NCBI RefSeq assembly: GCF_013376105.1
Contig: NZ_JAAMFM010000033.1
Coordinates: 1-47,821, forward strand
DNA: 47,821 nt
Direction of reading: 5' to 3'
From: Arthrobacter wenxiniae
GTDB lineage: Bacteria > Actinomycetota > Actinomycetes > Actinomycetales > Micrococcaceae
This document shows, piece after piece, positions 1 through 9,659 of this stretch. The position numbers were made by a program, and so were the translations under genes. The notes under the pieces were generated by a model that did not search any database, was not told the DNA's origin, and was given only the letters and a program-made list of their open reading frames with translations. Positions within the stretch are counted from its first letter, which is position 1, and each line of letters opens with the position of its first letter.

Positions 1-82
1 TGCTGCCCTGGTGCGGCTCGCCCTGCCGCTTGTCCTGCCGCTCGTCGCCGTCGTGCTGGCGGCGGTGAGGCTGGTCCGCTGA
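1..82 (+). CDS. C-terminal end of a hydrophobic protein (partial)
   Basis: Only the last 26 codons and the TGA stop (80-82) lie in the window. The visible tail is almost entirely Leu, Val, Ala and Pro with a few Arg, ending in VRLVR, which suggests a terminal transmembrane helix with a positively charged end. No family can be assigned from so little. It runs in the same direction as the small ORF and rlmN that follow. Confidence 0.5.
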   Translation, partial: AALVRLALPLVLPLVAVVLAAVRLVR

Positions 83-142
83 ACCATTGAATCCCACCGG
101 GAACGGACCTACCGTTTAAGGACATCCAAGGGGGTGGCCAGA

Positions 143-334
143 ATGGAAATTCATCTGTGGTGGCTCGAGCTTGACCTGCCGGCGAAGGAGTGGCTGCGTG
201 AGAACCTCGAGGCGGAAGCGGTGCCGGAGCATGTCCTGGCGGCGGTAAGGGCCGCAGGGGGCGAGGTCGCCAACGGGACGCTGACCGGGAGGGAGTGGAA
301 CTTCATCGAGACCCAGTCCGAGTTTGTTGACTAG
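143..334 (+). CDS. Small uncharacterised protein, 63 aa
   Basis: A short acidic ORF beginning MEIHLWWLELDLPAKEW and ending ETQSEFVD. I chose the ATG at 143 because an AAGGGGG Shine-Dalgarno lies about 8 nt upstream; a GTG at 134 is in frame but overlaps that site. No signal peptide, membrane segment or cysteine motif is present. It has Trp pairs near the N terminus and an amphipathic middle (EHVLAAVRAAGGEV). It precedes rlmN by about 90 nt on the same strand. I do not recognise a family; the start, codon usage and context make it a likely real gene. Confidence 0.6.
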   Translation: MEIHLWWLELDLPAKEWLRENLEAEAVPEHVLAAVRAAGGEVANGTLTGREWNFIETQSEFVD

Positions 335-422
335 CCCGCGCCGGCGCGTCGCCCGCGGCTTGAGTGCGTCCAAATGTGACATTGACTGCCACGGTAGGAC
401 AGAAGTCCCGCGGTAGGGGACA

Positions 423-1688
423 ATGGAAAGGATGACTTCCCCCAAAAACGCCCCCGCACTTGCCGACGCGCCCGCAGCAACGGCCGCCAAGCTGCGCCCC
501 GCCCGCCGCGCCGCCCAGGTCAAGCCCGCCACCGAGGGCTGGCAGCAGGCGAAGGATCCGGGGGGCCGCCCGCTGCTGCAGTTCAAGTCCCCGCGCGTGT
601 CGCAGCCCCCGACCCACCTGGCTGACCTGACGCTGGCCGAACGCGAGGCGAAGTTCAAGGAGATGGGCCTGCCGGCGTTCCGCGCCAAGCAGCTCTCCGT
701 GCACTACTTCCAGCACTACACGACCGACCCCGAGCTGATGAGCGATCTTCCCAGGGACCGCCGCGCCGAGATCACGGCCACCATGTTCCCCAAGCTGCTG
801 ACCGAGGTCAAGCGCCTCACCACGGACAACGGCGACACCATCAAGTTCCTGTGGCGCCTCTTTGACGGCTCGCTCGTGGAGTCCGTGCTCATGCGCTACC
901 CCGGCCGCGTCACCCTGTGCGTGTCCAGCCAGTGCGGCTGCGGCATGAACTGCCCGTTCTGCGCCACGGGCCAGGCCGGGCTGACCCGCAACATGTCCAC
1001 GGCCGAGATCCTGGATCAGATCGTCCAGGCGAACCGGGTCATCGCCGAGGGCGGCCTGGGCAACCTTCGGCGCGACGGCGGGCACGACGCCGAACGCGTC
1101 ACCAACATCGTCTTCATGGGCATGGGCGAGCCGCTGGCCAACTACAAGCGTGTCATGAACGCCGTGCACCGCATGGTGGCCGACGGCCCCGAGGGCCTGG
1201 GCATGTCCGCCCGCGGCATCACCGTCTCCACGGTGGGCCTGGTCCCGGCCATCAACAAGCTGGCGCAGGAGGGCGTGGCCGTCACGTTCGCCCTGTCCCT
1301 GCACGCGCCCGACGACGAGCTGCGCGACGACCTGATCCCGGTCAACGACAAGTGGAAGGTCGACGACGCCCTCGACGCCGCCTACAACTACTACAAGGTC
1401 ACCGGCCGCCGCGTCTCCATCGAGTACGCGCTGATCAAGGACATGAACGACCACCCCTGGCGCGCCGAACTCCTCGCCAGGAAGCTCAACCAGCGCGGCC
1501 GCGGCTGGGTCCATGTGAACCCGATCCCGCTGAACCCGACGCCTGGCTCCATCTGGACCTCCTCCGAACCACACGTCATGCAGGAGTTCATCGACACGCT
1601 GATCGCGCATGGCGTGCCCACCACGCTGCGCGACACCCGCGGCAAGGAGATTGACGGCGCCTGCGGCCAGCTCGCCGCCGCCGAGTAG
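423..1688 (+). CDS. rlmN: 23S rRNA (adenine2503-C2)-methyltransferase / dual-specificity RlmN
   Basis: Radical-SAM methyltransferase that methylates C2 of A2503 in 23S rRNA and, in characterised homologues, A37 of some tRNAs. The 421-residue protein carries the CxxxCxxC iron-sulfur motif as C173-G-M-N-C177-P-F-C180, followed by [10 protein letters not shown]. The C-terminal GACGQL supplies the second conserved cysteine (C414), which with a mid-protein Cys performs the ping-pong methyl transfer in RlmN/Cfr enzymes. The N-terminal 50 residues form an Ala/Pro/Lys-rich extension typical of actinobacterial copies. The ATG at 423 has AGGGGA just upstream; an ATG at 432 is possible. RlmN is favoured over Cfr by length, context and a housekeeping neighbourhood. 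Confidence 0.95.
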   Translation: MERMTSPKNAPALADAPAATAAKLRPARRAAQVKPATEGWQQAKDPGGRPLLQFKSPRVSQPPTHLADLTLAEREAKFKEMGLPAFRAKQLSVHYFQHYTTDPELMSDLPRDRRAEITATMFPKLLTEVKRLTTDNGDTIKFLWRLFDGSLVESVLMRYPGRVTLCVSSQCGCGMNCPFCATGQAGLTRNMSTAEILDQIVQANRVIAEGGLGNLRRDGGHDAERVTNIVFMGMGEPLANYKRVMNAVHRMVADGPEGLGMSARGITVSTVGLVPAINKLAQEGVAVTFALSLHAPDDELRDDLIPVNDKWKVDDALDAAYNYYKVTGRRVSIEYALIKDMNDHPWRAELLARKLNQRGRGWVHVNPIPLNPTPGSIWTSSEPHVMQEFIDTLIAHGVPTTLRDTRGKEIDGACGQLAAAE

Positions 1689-1715
1689 CGCCAGTCCGGT
1701 GCGGCCGGGGAAGGG

Positions 1716-2369
1716 CTACGTGGCCGTCCTTGTGACGTACGCCGTGGCGGAACCGGGCTCGATCTCGGTGCGGCCGGCGTCGTGGATGAGCGGCCCGGAC
1801 GCCTTCCGCGCCCCCTTGCGGAAATCCCTGGCCGGCAAGTGGACCACGCCCACGGGGAACCCCGCGGCGGCCCAGGCATCCACGGCGGGCCTTCCGGCGT
1901 CGAGCAGCCACGCAAACAGGGCATGGGCGGCCTGCGCGGCGGCCTTCCCGGTGGACATTGCCAGCGAGCCGTTGAGCACTATTGTCAGCGCCCGGGGCGC
2001 CAGCGGCGGGCCGTCGGGCAGCTGCGTGCCGGACACCTGCAGCCTGGCCAGCAGCTTTGGCAGCGCATCCGCCGGCATCGGCGGCAGGCCCACGGCGCGC
2101 GCCGCGCCCACCGCGGCCAGGGCGTGGCCGGGGAAGGCCTCCTCGACCTTGGCGAACATCCTGGCATCGGCCCGGCGCACGGACTTCGCGAACGCCCCGG
2201 CAGCCCAGGGTGCCCAGCCGGGGTGGTCCGGCGCCTGCAGGTATGCCTGCACCGAGGCCAGCGCGGCTGCCGCAATGCCTTCGTCCCGGCCGGCCGGTTC
2301 CACCCGGTCGACGAGCAGGACGATGGGCTGGACCAGCTCGCGGCGGACAGGGGGCGTCATCTCAGTCAC
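1716..2369 (-). CDS. Peptidyl-tRNA hydrolase, Pth2-type
   Basis: A 217-aa cytosolic protein with a C-terminal PTH2-like fold. The core begins RALTIVLNGSLAMSTGKAAA and continues QAAHALFAWL, matching the Pth2 signature with its Gly-Lys-x-Ala-x-Gln-x-x-His pattern. It ends with an IHDAGRTEIEPGS strand-turn as in the family. The first ~100 residues are an Ala-rich helical extension not found in archaeal Pth2, as in actinobacterial PTH2-related proteins. It presumably recycles peptidyl-tRNA, but activity of the actinobacterial branch is less well established than that of Pth1. It is convergent with rlmN (27 nt gap) and divergent from the HAD gene. Confidence 0.8.
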   Translation of the reverse strand: MTEMTPPVRRELVQPIVLLVDRVEPAGRDEGIAAAALASVQAYLQAPDHPGWAPWAAGAFAKSVRRADARMFAKVEEAFPGHALAAVGAARAVGLPPMPADALPKLLARLQVSGTQLPDGPPLAPRALTIVLNGSLAMSTGKAAAQAAHALFAWLLDAGRPAVDAWAAAGFPVGVVHLPARDFRKGARKASGPLIHDAGRTEIEPGSATAYVTRTAT

Positions 2370-2515
2370 CGCACCAGCCTATGCCGCGGACTGCCTGGAC
2401 CTGGCGCCGGGCGGCCGGAAAAACCGCACGACGCCCGGCCCGGCGGCATATGCTGGGAGGGTGAACCTCTTCCAACGGACAACCACCAGCCCCAGCGAAG
2501 AATAGGATTGCAACC

Positions 2516-3250
2516 ATGACAGGAACCACCGTCAACACCAGCTTCGACTGGACCGCCGCCACGGCACTGCTCTTTGACCTCGACGGCGTGCTGACGCCCA
2601 CCGCCCTGGTGCACGAGCAGGCCTGGCGGCAGCTCTTCGACGGCTTTCTGGCCGACACCGGCCACGCAGGCTACCGGGACAGCGACTACTTCGACTTCAT
2701 CGACGGCAAGCCCCGCTTTGACGGCGTCCGCGACTTCCTGGCCTCCCGCAACATCACCCTGACCGAGGGCCCCCTGGATGACGACCCCGCCCACGACACC
2801 GTCCACGGCCTGGGCAACCGCAAGAACGCGGTGTTCAACGCCATCATCGAGAGCGGCGGGGTGAAGCCGTACCCGGGCTCGGTGCGCTTCGTGGAGGCCG
2901 CACTGGCCCGCGGCCTCAAGCTCGCCGTCGTCTCCTCCTCCCGCAACGCACCGGCCGTGCTGAAGGCGGCCGGGCTGGACCACCACTTCCCCGTGGTGGT
3001 CGACGGCGAACTGGCGGCCGGACGCGGGCTGCCGGGCAAACCGAACCACGACACCTTCAGCTATGCGGCGGAACTGCTGGGCGTGCCCACCCGGGACTGC
3101 GTTGTGGTGGAGGACGCCGTCTCGGGCGTCCAGGCCGGGAGCTCCGGCGACTTCCGCGCCGTGATTGGTGTGGACCGTGGCGCCGGGCGCCAGGCGCTGC
3201 TCGACGCCGGCGCCACCCTTGTGGTGGACGACCTCGCCGAACTGCTGTAG
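2516..3250 (+). CDS. HAD-superfamily hydrolase, beta-phosphoglucomutase type
   Basis: A 244-aa HAD subfamily IA protein. Motif I is FDLDGVLTPT with nucleophile D21 and acid/base D23. A helical cap follows, then VVSSSRNAP (motif II), the KPNHDTF lysine (motif III) and VVVEDAVSGVQAG (motif IV). The order and the ED-A-SGV motif match beta-phosphoglucomutases, which interconvert beta-glucose 1-phosphate and glucose 6-phosphate. The gene lies 58 nt upstream of a GH65 phosphorylase, the classic pairing in which the phosphorylase releases beta-glucose 1-phosphate. A trehalose- or sugar-phosphate phosphatase role is the alternative. Confidence 0.85.
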   Translation: MTGTTVNTSFDWTAATALLFDLDGVLTPTALVHEQAWRQLFDGFLADTGHAGYRDSDYFDFIDGKPRFDGVRDFLASRNITLTEGPLDDDPAHDTVHGLGNRKNAVFNAIIESGGVKPYPGSVRFVEAALARGLKLAVVSSSRNAPAVLKAAGLDHHFPVVVDGELAAGRGLPGKPNHDTFSYAAELLGVPTRDCVVVEDAVSGVQAGSSGDFRAVIGVDRGAGRQALLDAGATLVVDDLAELL

Positions 3251-3308
3251 CCCCTGCCCGGCAGCCCCAGCTTGAGACTTCACTTCCTCCGGAGGAGAGA
3301 ATAATTAC

Positions 3309-5675
3309 ATGGCACTGATCAATTCCGACCGCCAGCGCTTCCCCTGCGACCCCTGGAAGCTGGTGGAGACTTCCTTTGACCTGGACAGCGAAGGCACCAT
3401 GGAGACACTCATGGCCCTGGGCAACGGCCACCTGGGAACCCGCGGTTCACATGCCTTTTCCGGCCCCGGGGTGCTGCCGGGCACGTTCATCAACGGCTTT
3501 TATGAAACCTGGGACATCCAACACGCCGAGAACGCCTACGGCTTTGCCCGGACGGGCCAACGCATTGTCTACGTCCCGGACGCCAGCAATTTCACCGTCA
3601 TCATCGACGGCGAACACCTGCAGCTGACCGAGTCCACGGTCCTGGACTACCGGCAGAGCATCGACTTTGCCACCGGCATCTATGAATCCGCCATTGTTTG
3701 GGAGGCCCGCTCCGGCGCCACGGTCACCACCGTGCTGCGGCGCGCCGTCGGCTTTGAATCCCGCGGATCCCTGGGCATTGAACTGACGATCTCGGCGGAC
3801 CAGGAAGTCTATGTCGACGTGACGAGCGCGGTCGTGGACCGGCAGGACCAGCCGGCCACCGAGCCGTCCCTCAACGACCCCCGGAGGCCCGGCCGCCATG
3901 CGGACAGGATCCTGCAACCGCTCTATCTGGAAGGGACCGGCGGCGCCCTGGACCTGGCGTGGGAGACGGCCTCCTCGCGCCAGCGCGTGGCCTTGGCCGT
4001 CCGCCACCAGATCAATTCGGAGGAGCAGCCTTTTGAGACCCTGGTGGCCGAAGACGTTTCAACGGTCCGCTATGTCCTGGCCGTCGAGGAAGGCAGGACG
4101 TTTCGGCTGGAAAAGACCGTGAGCTATGCGGTGGGCGGGGAAAGCGCCGCAGAAGACCGGGGCGCGGTGCTTGCCGCCGAAGCAGGCGCGGCGCTGCTGG
4201 ACGTCGAGGCCATCTTCGCTGACAGCGCCGACCATTACCGCCGCTACTGGGAAATGGCGGACATTGTGGTGGGCGGGGAACCTGAGCTGCAGCAGGCCGT
4301 GCGCTGGAACCTGTTCCAGCTGGCCCAGGCCACCGCCCGGGCCGGCGTTTCCGGCATCCCGGCGAAGGGCGTCACGGGAGCCGGCTATGAAGGCCACTAT
4401 TTCTGGGACCAGGAGATCTACCTGCTGCCCTACCTGACCTACACCAATCCGCACGCAGCCCGGCAGGTGCTCGAATCGCGGCACCAAATGCTCCCGACGG
4501 CCCGCCGCCGCGCCGCGGAGCTGAGCGTGGACGGGGCCCTGTTTGCCTGGCGCACCATCAACGGGCTGGAGGCAAGCGCCTACTACGCGGCCGGCACGGC
4601 GCAGTTCCACATCGCCGCCGCCATCGCCTTTGCCGCCAACCGCTATGAATGGGCCACCGAGGACCCCACCTTCCGGGAAGAAATAGGCGCCGACCTGCTC
4701 ATTGAGACGGCCCGGATGTGGGTGTCCCTGGGTTTCTTCGGCAAGGACGGCATGTTCCACATCCACGGCGTCACCGGCCCGGACGAATACACTGCCGTGG
4801 TCAACGACAACCTGTACACCAACGTCATGGCCCGCTTCAACCTGCGCAAGGCGGCCGCCGTCCAGGGACGCCCGGACGTCTCCGAGCGGGAACGGCAGGT
4901 CTGGGAGCAGGCCGCCCGCCGCATGTCCCTGCCCTACGACGCGCACCTGGAGGTCTACAGCCAGGACGCGGACTTCATGACGCTCGAGCCGTGGGACTGG
5001 TCCACACCCAGGGACAAGTACCCCCTGCTGCTGCACTTCCACCCGCTGGTGATCTACCGCCACCAGGTGCTCAAGCAGGCCGACACGGTGCTGGCCATGT
5101 TCCTGCAGTGGCAGGACTTCACGGACGAGGAAAAGCAGCGCGCCTTCGACTTTTATGACCCGATCACCACGGGGGACTCCACCCTGTCCGCCTGCGTGCA
5201 GGGCATCATGGCCGCGGAGGTGGGCTATGGCCAAACCGCCTTGAAGCATTTCACCGAAGCGGTCTTCATCGATCTTGACAACACCCACGCCAACACCGTG
5301 GACGGGGTGCACATCGCCTCGGCCGGTGGGATTTGGAGCTCCCTGGTGTGTGGTTTCGCCGGCATGCGCGACCAAGGCGACAAGTTACACTTTGACCCGC
5401 GACTGCCCCTCGGCTGGGAAAGCCTGTCCTTCAAGCTGACCGTGCGGGGAATCCTGCTGTCCGTTGCCCTGGCCGCCGACTCGATCACCCTCAGCCTCCA
5501 GGACGGGCGCGACGTCGCACCGCTGGCCGTGGACGTGCGCGGCACCACCTTGCTCCTCACCCCGGGCGACGACGTCAAGGTGCCCCTGCAGCCGGCGCCC
5601 GTGGCAACCAAGGCCGTGTTCCCCGGATCCTTCCCGACCACCGGCATCCCGATCATCGGCAAGGGCCTGTCCTAG
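3309..5675 (+). CDS. Glycoside hydrolase family 65 (inverting disaccharide phosphorylase)
   Basis: A 788-aa protein of normal length for GH65 maltose/trehalose/kojibiose phosphorylases. An N-terminal beta-sandwich (about 1-280) leads to an (alpha/alpha)6 barrel with GHYFWDQEIYLLPYL around 360, and the signature GVTGPDEYTAVVNDN, in which E493 is the expected catalytic acid. A C-terminal beta domain ends the protein (FDPRLPLGWESL). A good GGAGGAGA Shine-Dalgarno precedes the ATG. With the adjacent beta-phosphoglucomutase-type HAD gene it would phosphorolyse an alpha-glucobiose in the cytosol and channel both glucose units to glucose 6-phosphate. Substrate (trehalose, maltose, kojibiose or other) cannot be read from sequence alone. 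Confidence 0.9.
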   Translation: MALINSDRQRFPCDPWKLVETSFDLDSEGTMETLMALGNGHLGTRGSHAFSGPGVLPGTFINGFYETWDIQHAENAYGFARTGQRIVYVPDASNFTVIIDGEHLQLTESTVLDYRQSIDFATGIYESAIVWEARSGATVTTVLRRAVGFESRGSLGIELTISADQEVYVDVTSAVVDRQDQPATEPSLNDPRRPGRHADRILQPLYLEGTGGALDLAWETASSRQRVALAVRHQINSEEQPFETLVAEDVSTVRYVLAVEEGRTFRLEKTVSYAVGGESAAEDRGAVLAAEAGAALLDVEAIFADSADHYRRYWEMADIVVGGEPELQQAVRWNLFQLAQATARAGVSGIPAKGVTGAGYEGHYFWDQEIYLLPYLTYTNPHAARQVLESRHQMLPTARRRAAELSVDGALFAWRTINGLEASAYYAAGTAQFHIAAAIAFAANRYEWATEDPTFREEIGADLLIETARMWVSLGFFGKDGMFHIHGVTGPDEYTAVVNDNLYTNVMARFNLRKAAAVQGRPDVSERERQVWEQAARRMSLPYDAHLEVYSQDADFMTLEPWDWSTPRDKYPLLLHFHPLVIYRHQVLKQADTVLAMFLQWQDFTDEEKQRAFDFYDPITTGDSTLSACVQGIMAAEVGYGQTALKHFTEAVFIDLDNTHANTVDGVHIASAGGIWSSLVCGFAGMRDQGDKLHFDPRLPLGWESLSFKLTVRGILLSVALAADSITLSLQDGRDVAPLAVDVRGTTLLLTPGDDVKVPLQPAPVATKAVFPGSFPTTGIPIIGKGLS

Positions 5676-5789
5676 CGGCGCCCGCAGTCGGCCATGGCCG
5701 TGCTTTCGGGTGCGGCGGGGGCCCGTGTGGCAAGCTGGAAGCTGCGGCCGCGCCGCCGCGCCGCCGCCGTTTCCCGCCAGGAGCCTGCC

Positions 5790-6998
5790 ATGAACCGACC
5801 GCTGACCGTTGCCGCACGCGCCCAGGTGCCGCCGTTTGCCGTGATGGACATTCTGGCGCGGGTGGCCGAGCTGCGTGAGGCGGGCCGGAACGTCGTTTCG
5901 CTGTGCGCCGGTGAGCCCGGCGGCGGAGCGCCGTCGGGGGTGTCGGCAGCGGCCGCGGCCATCCACGGAGCCGGGACCCCACTGACTTATACGCCGGCAC
6001 TCGGCATTTCCGAGCTCCGGGATGCCATTGCGGGCCACTACCGGCGCTGGTACGGCCTGGACATTCCGGCGCGCAATGTCGCCGTGACGACCGGCTCGTC
6101 CGGGGCTTTCCTCCTGGCCTTCCTCTCCGCGTTCAATGCGGGCGACCGCGTGGCCCTGGCACGCCCCGGCTACCCGGCCTACAAGAACATACTGCGTGCA
6201 CTCGGGATCGAGGTGGTGGAGCTGGACTGCGGCCCCGACACCCGCTTCCAACCCACGCCCGCGCAGCTTGACGCCGCCGTCCGCGACCACGGCCCGCTGT
6301 CCGGGCTGGTGCTGGCCTCGCCGGCCAACCCCACGGGAACCATGGTCTCCCGGGAGGAGCTGGCTGCCCTCGCGGCGTGGTGTGCTGGCAACGCGGCCCG
6401 CCTGATCAGCGATGAGATCTACCACGGCATCACCTACCCCGCCGCGGGCGACCCCGATCCCCGGGGCGTCTGCGCCTGGGAAATGGACCGGTGCGGCGTC
6501 GTCATTTCCAGCTTTTCCAAGTACTGGGGCATGACGGGCTGGCGGCTGGGGTGGGCCCTGGTGCCGGACGACCTCATCGGGACAGTGGACGCGCTCGCCG
6601 GCAATGTGGCCCTGTGCCCGCCCGCCCCGGCCCAAATGGCGGCCGTGGCGGCGTTCAGCCCGGAATCCTATGCCGAGGCCGATGCGGCCGTGGCGGAATT
6701 TGCCCGCACCCGCGCCTTCGTGCTGGCGAACCTTGGCCGGCTGGGCTGGGCCGGTGCCGCCCCGGCCGACGGCGCCTTCTACCTCTATGCCGGCCTTGGC
6801 GCCGCCATGGACCGGTTTGCCGACTCGGCGGCCTACTGTTCGGCCCTGCTCGAAGCAGCGGGCGTGGCCGTGGTGCCGGGGCTCGACTTTGACACCGTCG
6901 GCGGCGGCCGCACGGTACGGCTGAGCTTTGCCGCGGGGTATGACGCCGTCCGCGAGGGTGTGGAGCGGATCGCGGCCTTCCAGCGGCCCGGGGCTTAG
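5790..6998 (+). CDS. Class I/II PLP-dependent aminotransferase
   Basis: A 402-aa fold-type I aminotransferase. Visible landmarks are the LTYTPALGISELRDAIA segment, TTGSSGAF (phosphate-binding loop), ASPANPTGT (substrate Asn loop), LISDEIYHGI (PLP-binding Asp/Tyr) and SSFSKYWGMTGWRLGW, with K244 as the Schiff-base lysine. The start at 5790 is chosen because AGGAG lies 6 nt upstream; an upstream in-frame ATG at 5694 lacks a site and codes for a low-complexity Arg/Ala stretch. It resembles aspartate/aromatic aminotransferases, but the amino donor is not determined. The gene stands alone between the GH65 gene and a convergent pseudogene. Confidence 0.85.
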   Translation: MNRPLTVAARAQVPPFAVMDILARVAELREAGRNVVSLCAGEPGGGAPSGVSAAAAAIHGAGTPLTYTPALGISELRDAIAGHYRRWYGLDIPARNVAVTTGSSGAFLLAFLSAFNAGDRVALARPGYPAYKNILRALGIEVVELDCGPDTRFQPTPAQLDAAVRDHGPLSGLVLASPANPTGTMVSREELAALAAWCAGNAARLISDEIYHGITYPAAGDPDPRGVCAWEMDRCGVVISSFSKYWGMTGWRLGWALVPDDLIGTVDALAGNVALCPPAPAQMAAVAAFSPESYAEADAAVAEFARTRAFVLANLGRLGWAGAAPADGAFYLYAGLGAAMDRFADSAAYCSALLEAAGVAVVPGLDFDTVGGGRTVRLSFAAGYDAVREGVERIAAFQRPGA

Positions 6999-7033
6999 CG
7001 ACGGCTCCGGAAGGCAACTGGAGTCCGTAGCCG

Positions 7034-8861
7034 CTACGGGGTGACGTGGAAGGCCCCGAAGGAAACCCGCCTGCCGTCCTTGTCCGGCAGGACCAGCGTG
7101 TCGAGGCCGTTCCCGGTTCCTTCGGGGACCGTGACTGTGACGGTACCGCCCGTGTCGGCCAGGAACCGGCCGAACCGCTGCCCGTGCCGGTTCAGGTACA
7201 CGTAGCCCCACTGGCCGGCGGGCGCGCCCTGCACCGCGGTCCTTAACCACCCAGCCCTGGGCGGCCAGCCTCGCGAAGGCTTCCGTCAATGACGTGCCGC
7301 CGACGACTGGCGCCGCGCCGCCGCCGTACGTGGTGACGGTGATGGGCGCGTCCGTGGTGCCATAGCCCCAAAAGGGGGTGTCCGAGGCCGCGCAGCTGGT
7401 GCCTGCCTTCACATGGATGGTGGCACCGGCGGAGATTTCCGCCTGCCGGAACTGCTCGAGCGGGTTGAACGGGCGGTCCCGCGTTCCCGTGCCCGCCAAG
7501 GGGGCCGAACAGTCAAGAGGGAGGTCCCCGGCCGGTTCCGGGACGGCGGCCAGTGTCCCGTACGGCGAGATGTTGGAGAGGAACGCGGGCGCGCGTGTGG
7601 CGGTGACAGTGATGCGGAACTCCTGGGCCGTGACGGTGGAGGCGAACTTGTGGATGCGCAGGACGCCGATGTTGCCGACGTGCTCGCTCAAGGCGATGCG
7701 ATCCACTGCCTGTGGCGACCCCAGGTCGATTTCCGCGGTGCTGCCCTGGGCCAGGGCCTTTTGGCGTTCGGCCGGGAAACCCTGCAGGGCGGCCGGTGAT
7801 TTCGGCACATCGGTGGGGTGGGCGAACCACCCCTGCGTGGGCTTCATGTCCGCCTCGGCGGGCCACCAGTGCAGGCTGTTGGCGGCGCCGGACTGCACCG
7901 ACTGGATCATGGAGGTGCGGGCGCCACGATTGGCGTCCGTCTCACCGGGTACGGCGCTGATCTTGCCGCCGTCGGCGGGGACGCTGACGGGGACCACGTT
8001 CCATTCGTTCTGGCGGGCGGTGCCGTCCTCGTTGCCGATCCAGCGGACGTCGTTGCCGCCCACGGCCACCACGGCCTTGGGCTGGAGCTCAAAGTCTCCC
8101 GCGTGGAACACTGACGTGGCCGCGGCAAGGCGGACCTCATGCAGGGTGCCGGTGAAGCCGCGGTCGGAACCTTGGGGGTTGACCTCATTGCCAAACACGA
8201 AGGCCGACCCCAGCCCGGGCGCAATTTGGGCAGGGTCGTCGCTCGTGACGGGCGGAAGGACGACGCCGTCGAGCATCACCGAGAGGGTGGTGCCGAGGCT
8301 GACGGCAGATAGTGGAAGGACAGCGCGTGCTCCTGCTTCCGGGCCGGGTAGTCCGCTTCCTGCATGTCGGTGCACCACCTCGAAGCCCCGGACAGGGAGT
8401 CGAAGCCGTATCGGAGCCTGCCGTTCTGGGCGCCGATGTAGAAGTTGCCGCCGGCGGAAACGATCGTGGACATCGTGGCGGATCCGGTGGGGGTGAACGT
8501 GACGTCCCCGAGAAAGCCCAGGTCCGTGGGGTCGTGGCGCGGCCCTGCGTTCCGCCGCCGAGCTGCACCCCGGACTGTGCCACCTGCAATTCGCCCCCGT
8601 CGATGCGCCGGAGCACGCCGTGCATGATCCCGCCGCCCGGGCGGGCAAGGCAGGAATGATGAGCACCGCCACCATGGCCACCGCGGCCACCGCGGCCAGG
8701 GCCGGGATGCCGCGGTGCCGCGGTGCCGCACGATTGGTCCCGCGCTTTGCCTTGATTTGCCGCAGAACATCCTCGCGGTCCCCTTTGTGCTGTTGGTGGT
8801 CCGTCGGCCCCGCGACGTGCCTGGCAAGGACGGGGTCGTTACAGTTCACCTTCGCGTACAT
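7034..8861 (-). pseudogene. Frameshifted secreted LamG / discoidin-like / beta-helix protein
   Basis: Recognisable protein runs along the minus strand but switches frame four times, near 8630, 8540, 8308 and 7240. Pieces in order are a cytoplasmic start (MYAKVNCNDP), a transmembrane or signal segment (ALAAVAAVAMVAVLIIPAL), a LamG-like sandwich (DLGFLGDVTFTPTGS through TLHEVRLAAA), a discoidin/fucosidase-like stretch (KFASTVTAQEFRITVTA) and the start of a right-handed beta-helix (ATIHVKAGTSC, DAPITVTTYGGG). The C-terminal piece QWGYVYLNRHGQRFGRF ends with TAG at 7034. An intact version would be a surface or secreted glycan-active or adhesion protein. Neighbouring genes have no frameshifts, so decay is likelier than poor sequence. 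Confidence 0.75.
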
Positions 8862-9144
8862 ATCAGCTGTATCTCGTCCAAGCTAACGGTAGGTCCTGAT
8901 TCTAAGGAGGGTTTTGCGCATAGTTACGCGCAATGGGCGTTTTTTGGGGTGACTCCAATAAGGTGGCCGACCATACATCCGATGCATGGACTGGGCCGTT
9001 GTAGCACGGGCGCCACGGGGCCGGATTCACGGGCGCCATCCCTCCACAGGCACGGCACGGCCCTCCGCCTTCCACAATTGCCGCCTCGGCGGTGGATTGT
9101 CCGCTGGCGCAGGCAGATGCTGGAGGCAGGAGAAGGGGGAGGCA

Positions 9145-9552
9145 ATGGATGCAAGCTCTGAAGGTGCCCAATTGATCGCCGGGATGGAAAGCGAACTTCA
9201 CCAGCTTTCCGAGGCCATGACCATGCCGCGGCCGCGCGAGTGCCTGGCCTGCTACGTCTTGCGGATGCTCGAATTCGGCTGCCATGGACGGCACTGGATG
9301 GGACGCTACCGCGCCATGCGGGCGCCCCGGGCAACGGCCCTGGAGCGGCGGATGGCCCAGAAGGGCGGATACTGCGACTGCGAGATGTTGATGAACGTCG
9401 TCTTTCCCAACCCCCGCTACTTCCGGGTGGATGAGGATGGGGACATCGTGATCGACCCGAAGCCGCCGTGCCTTGGCGTGCGCGGTGGCTCCACGCAGCC
9501 CTGCGCGCTCTGGGTCGGCCGGGGCCTGGGGCGGGGCCTGTATTCCTTTTGA
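9145..9552 (+). CDS. DUF2695-like cysteine-rich protein
   Basis: A 135-aa soluble protein. Its core has CLACYVLRMLEFGCHG, then RAPRATALERRMAQKGG, then YCDCEMLMNVVF. The paired Cys motifs (CxxC and CxC plus a lone Cys) suggest a metal site. This resembles the DUF2695 family as I recall it, whose function is unknown. I chose the ATG at 9145, which follows an AAGGGGGAGG purine tract; the frame is open back to 8986 without better start signals. The last ~30 residues are Gly-rich and may be a lineage-specific tail. It lies upstream of the NERD gene on the same strand. Confidence 0.65.
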   Translation: MDASSEGAQLIAGMESELHQLSEAMTMPRPRECLACYVLRMLEFGCHGRHWMGRYRAMRAPRATALERRMAQKGGYCDCEMLMNVVFPNPRYFRVDEDGDIVIDPKPPCLGVRGGSTQPCALWVGRGLGRGLYSF

Positions 9553-9659
9553 CGGGCCCTGGCCGCAGCCCCGTCCATGCCATAGGCTCGGTGCACCAGG
9601 GCAGCGCAGCAGTTCGACGACGGCGTTGGGCGTCCTGCATGGGTGGAGAGGCGGCGGAT

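Noticed and set aside
382-418. TTGACT with TAGGGG downstream as a possible rlmN promoter
   Set aside because: The -10 has poor match and the spacing is off; one good hexamer is expected by chance.
7025-7039. CCGTAG-CCG-CTACGG hairpin between the aminotransferase and the pseudogene
   Set aside because: The stem is only 6 bp with a 3-nt loop and no T run on either side; not enough to call a terminator.
5385-8861. A very long minus-strand open frame (1158 codons) across the aminotransferase and GH65 end
   Set aside because: Only its first third contains real protein (the beta-helix pseudogene); the rest is the antisense of the aminotransferase gene, Arg/Gly/His-rich and without any domain.
8903-8952. 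TAAGGAGG followed by a 12-codon frame starting at TTG 8914, overlapping a TTGCGC/GCGCAA hairpin and a T6 run
   Set aside because: The spacing from the Shine-Dalgarno to TTG is only 3 nt, the peptide has no recognisable leader features and no amino-acid operon follows. It may be a relic terminator.
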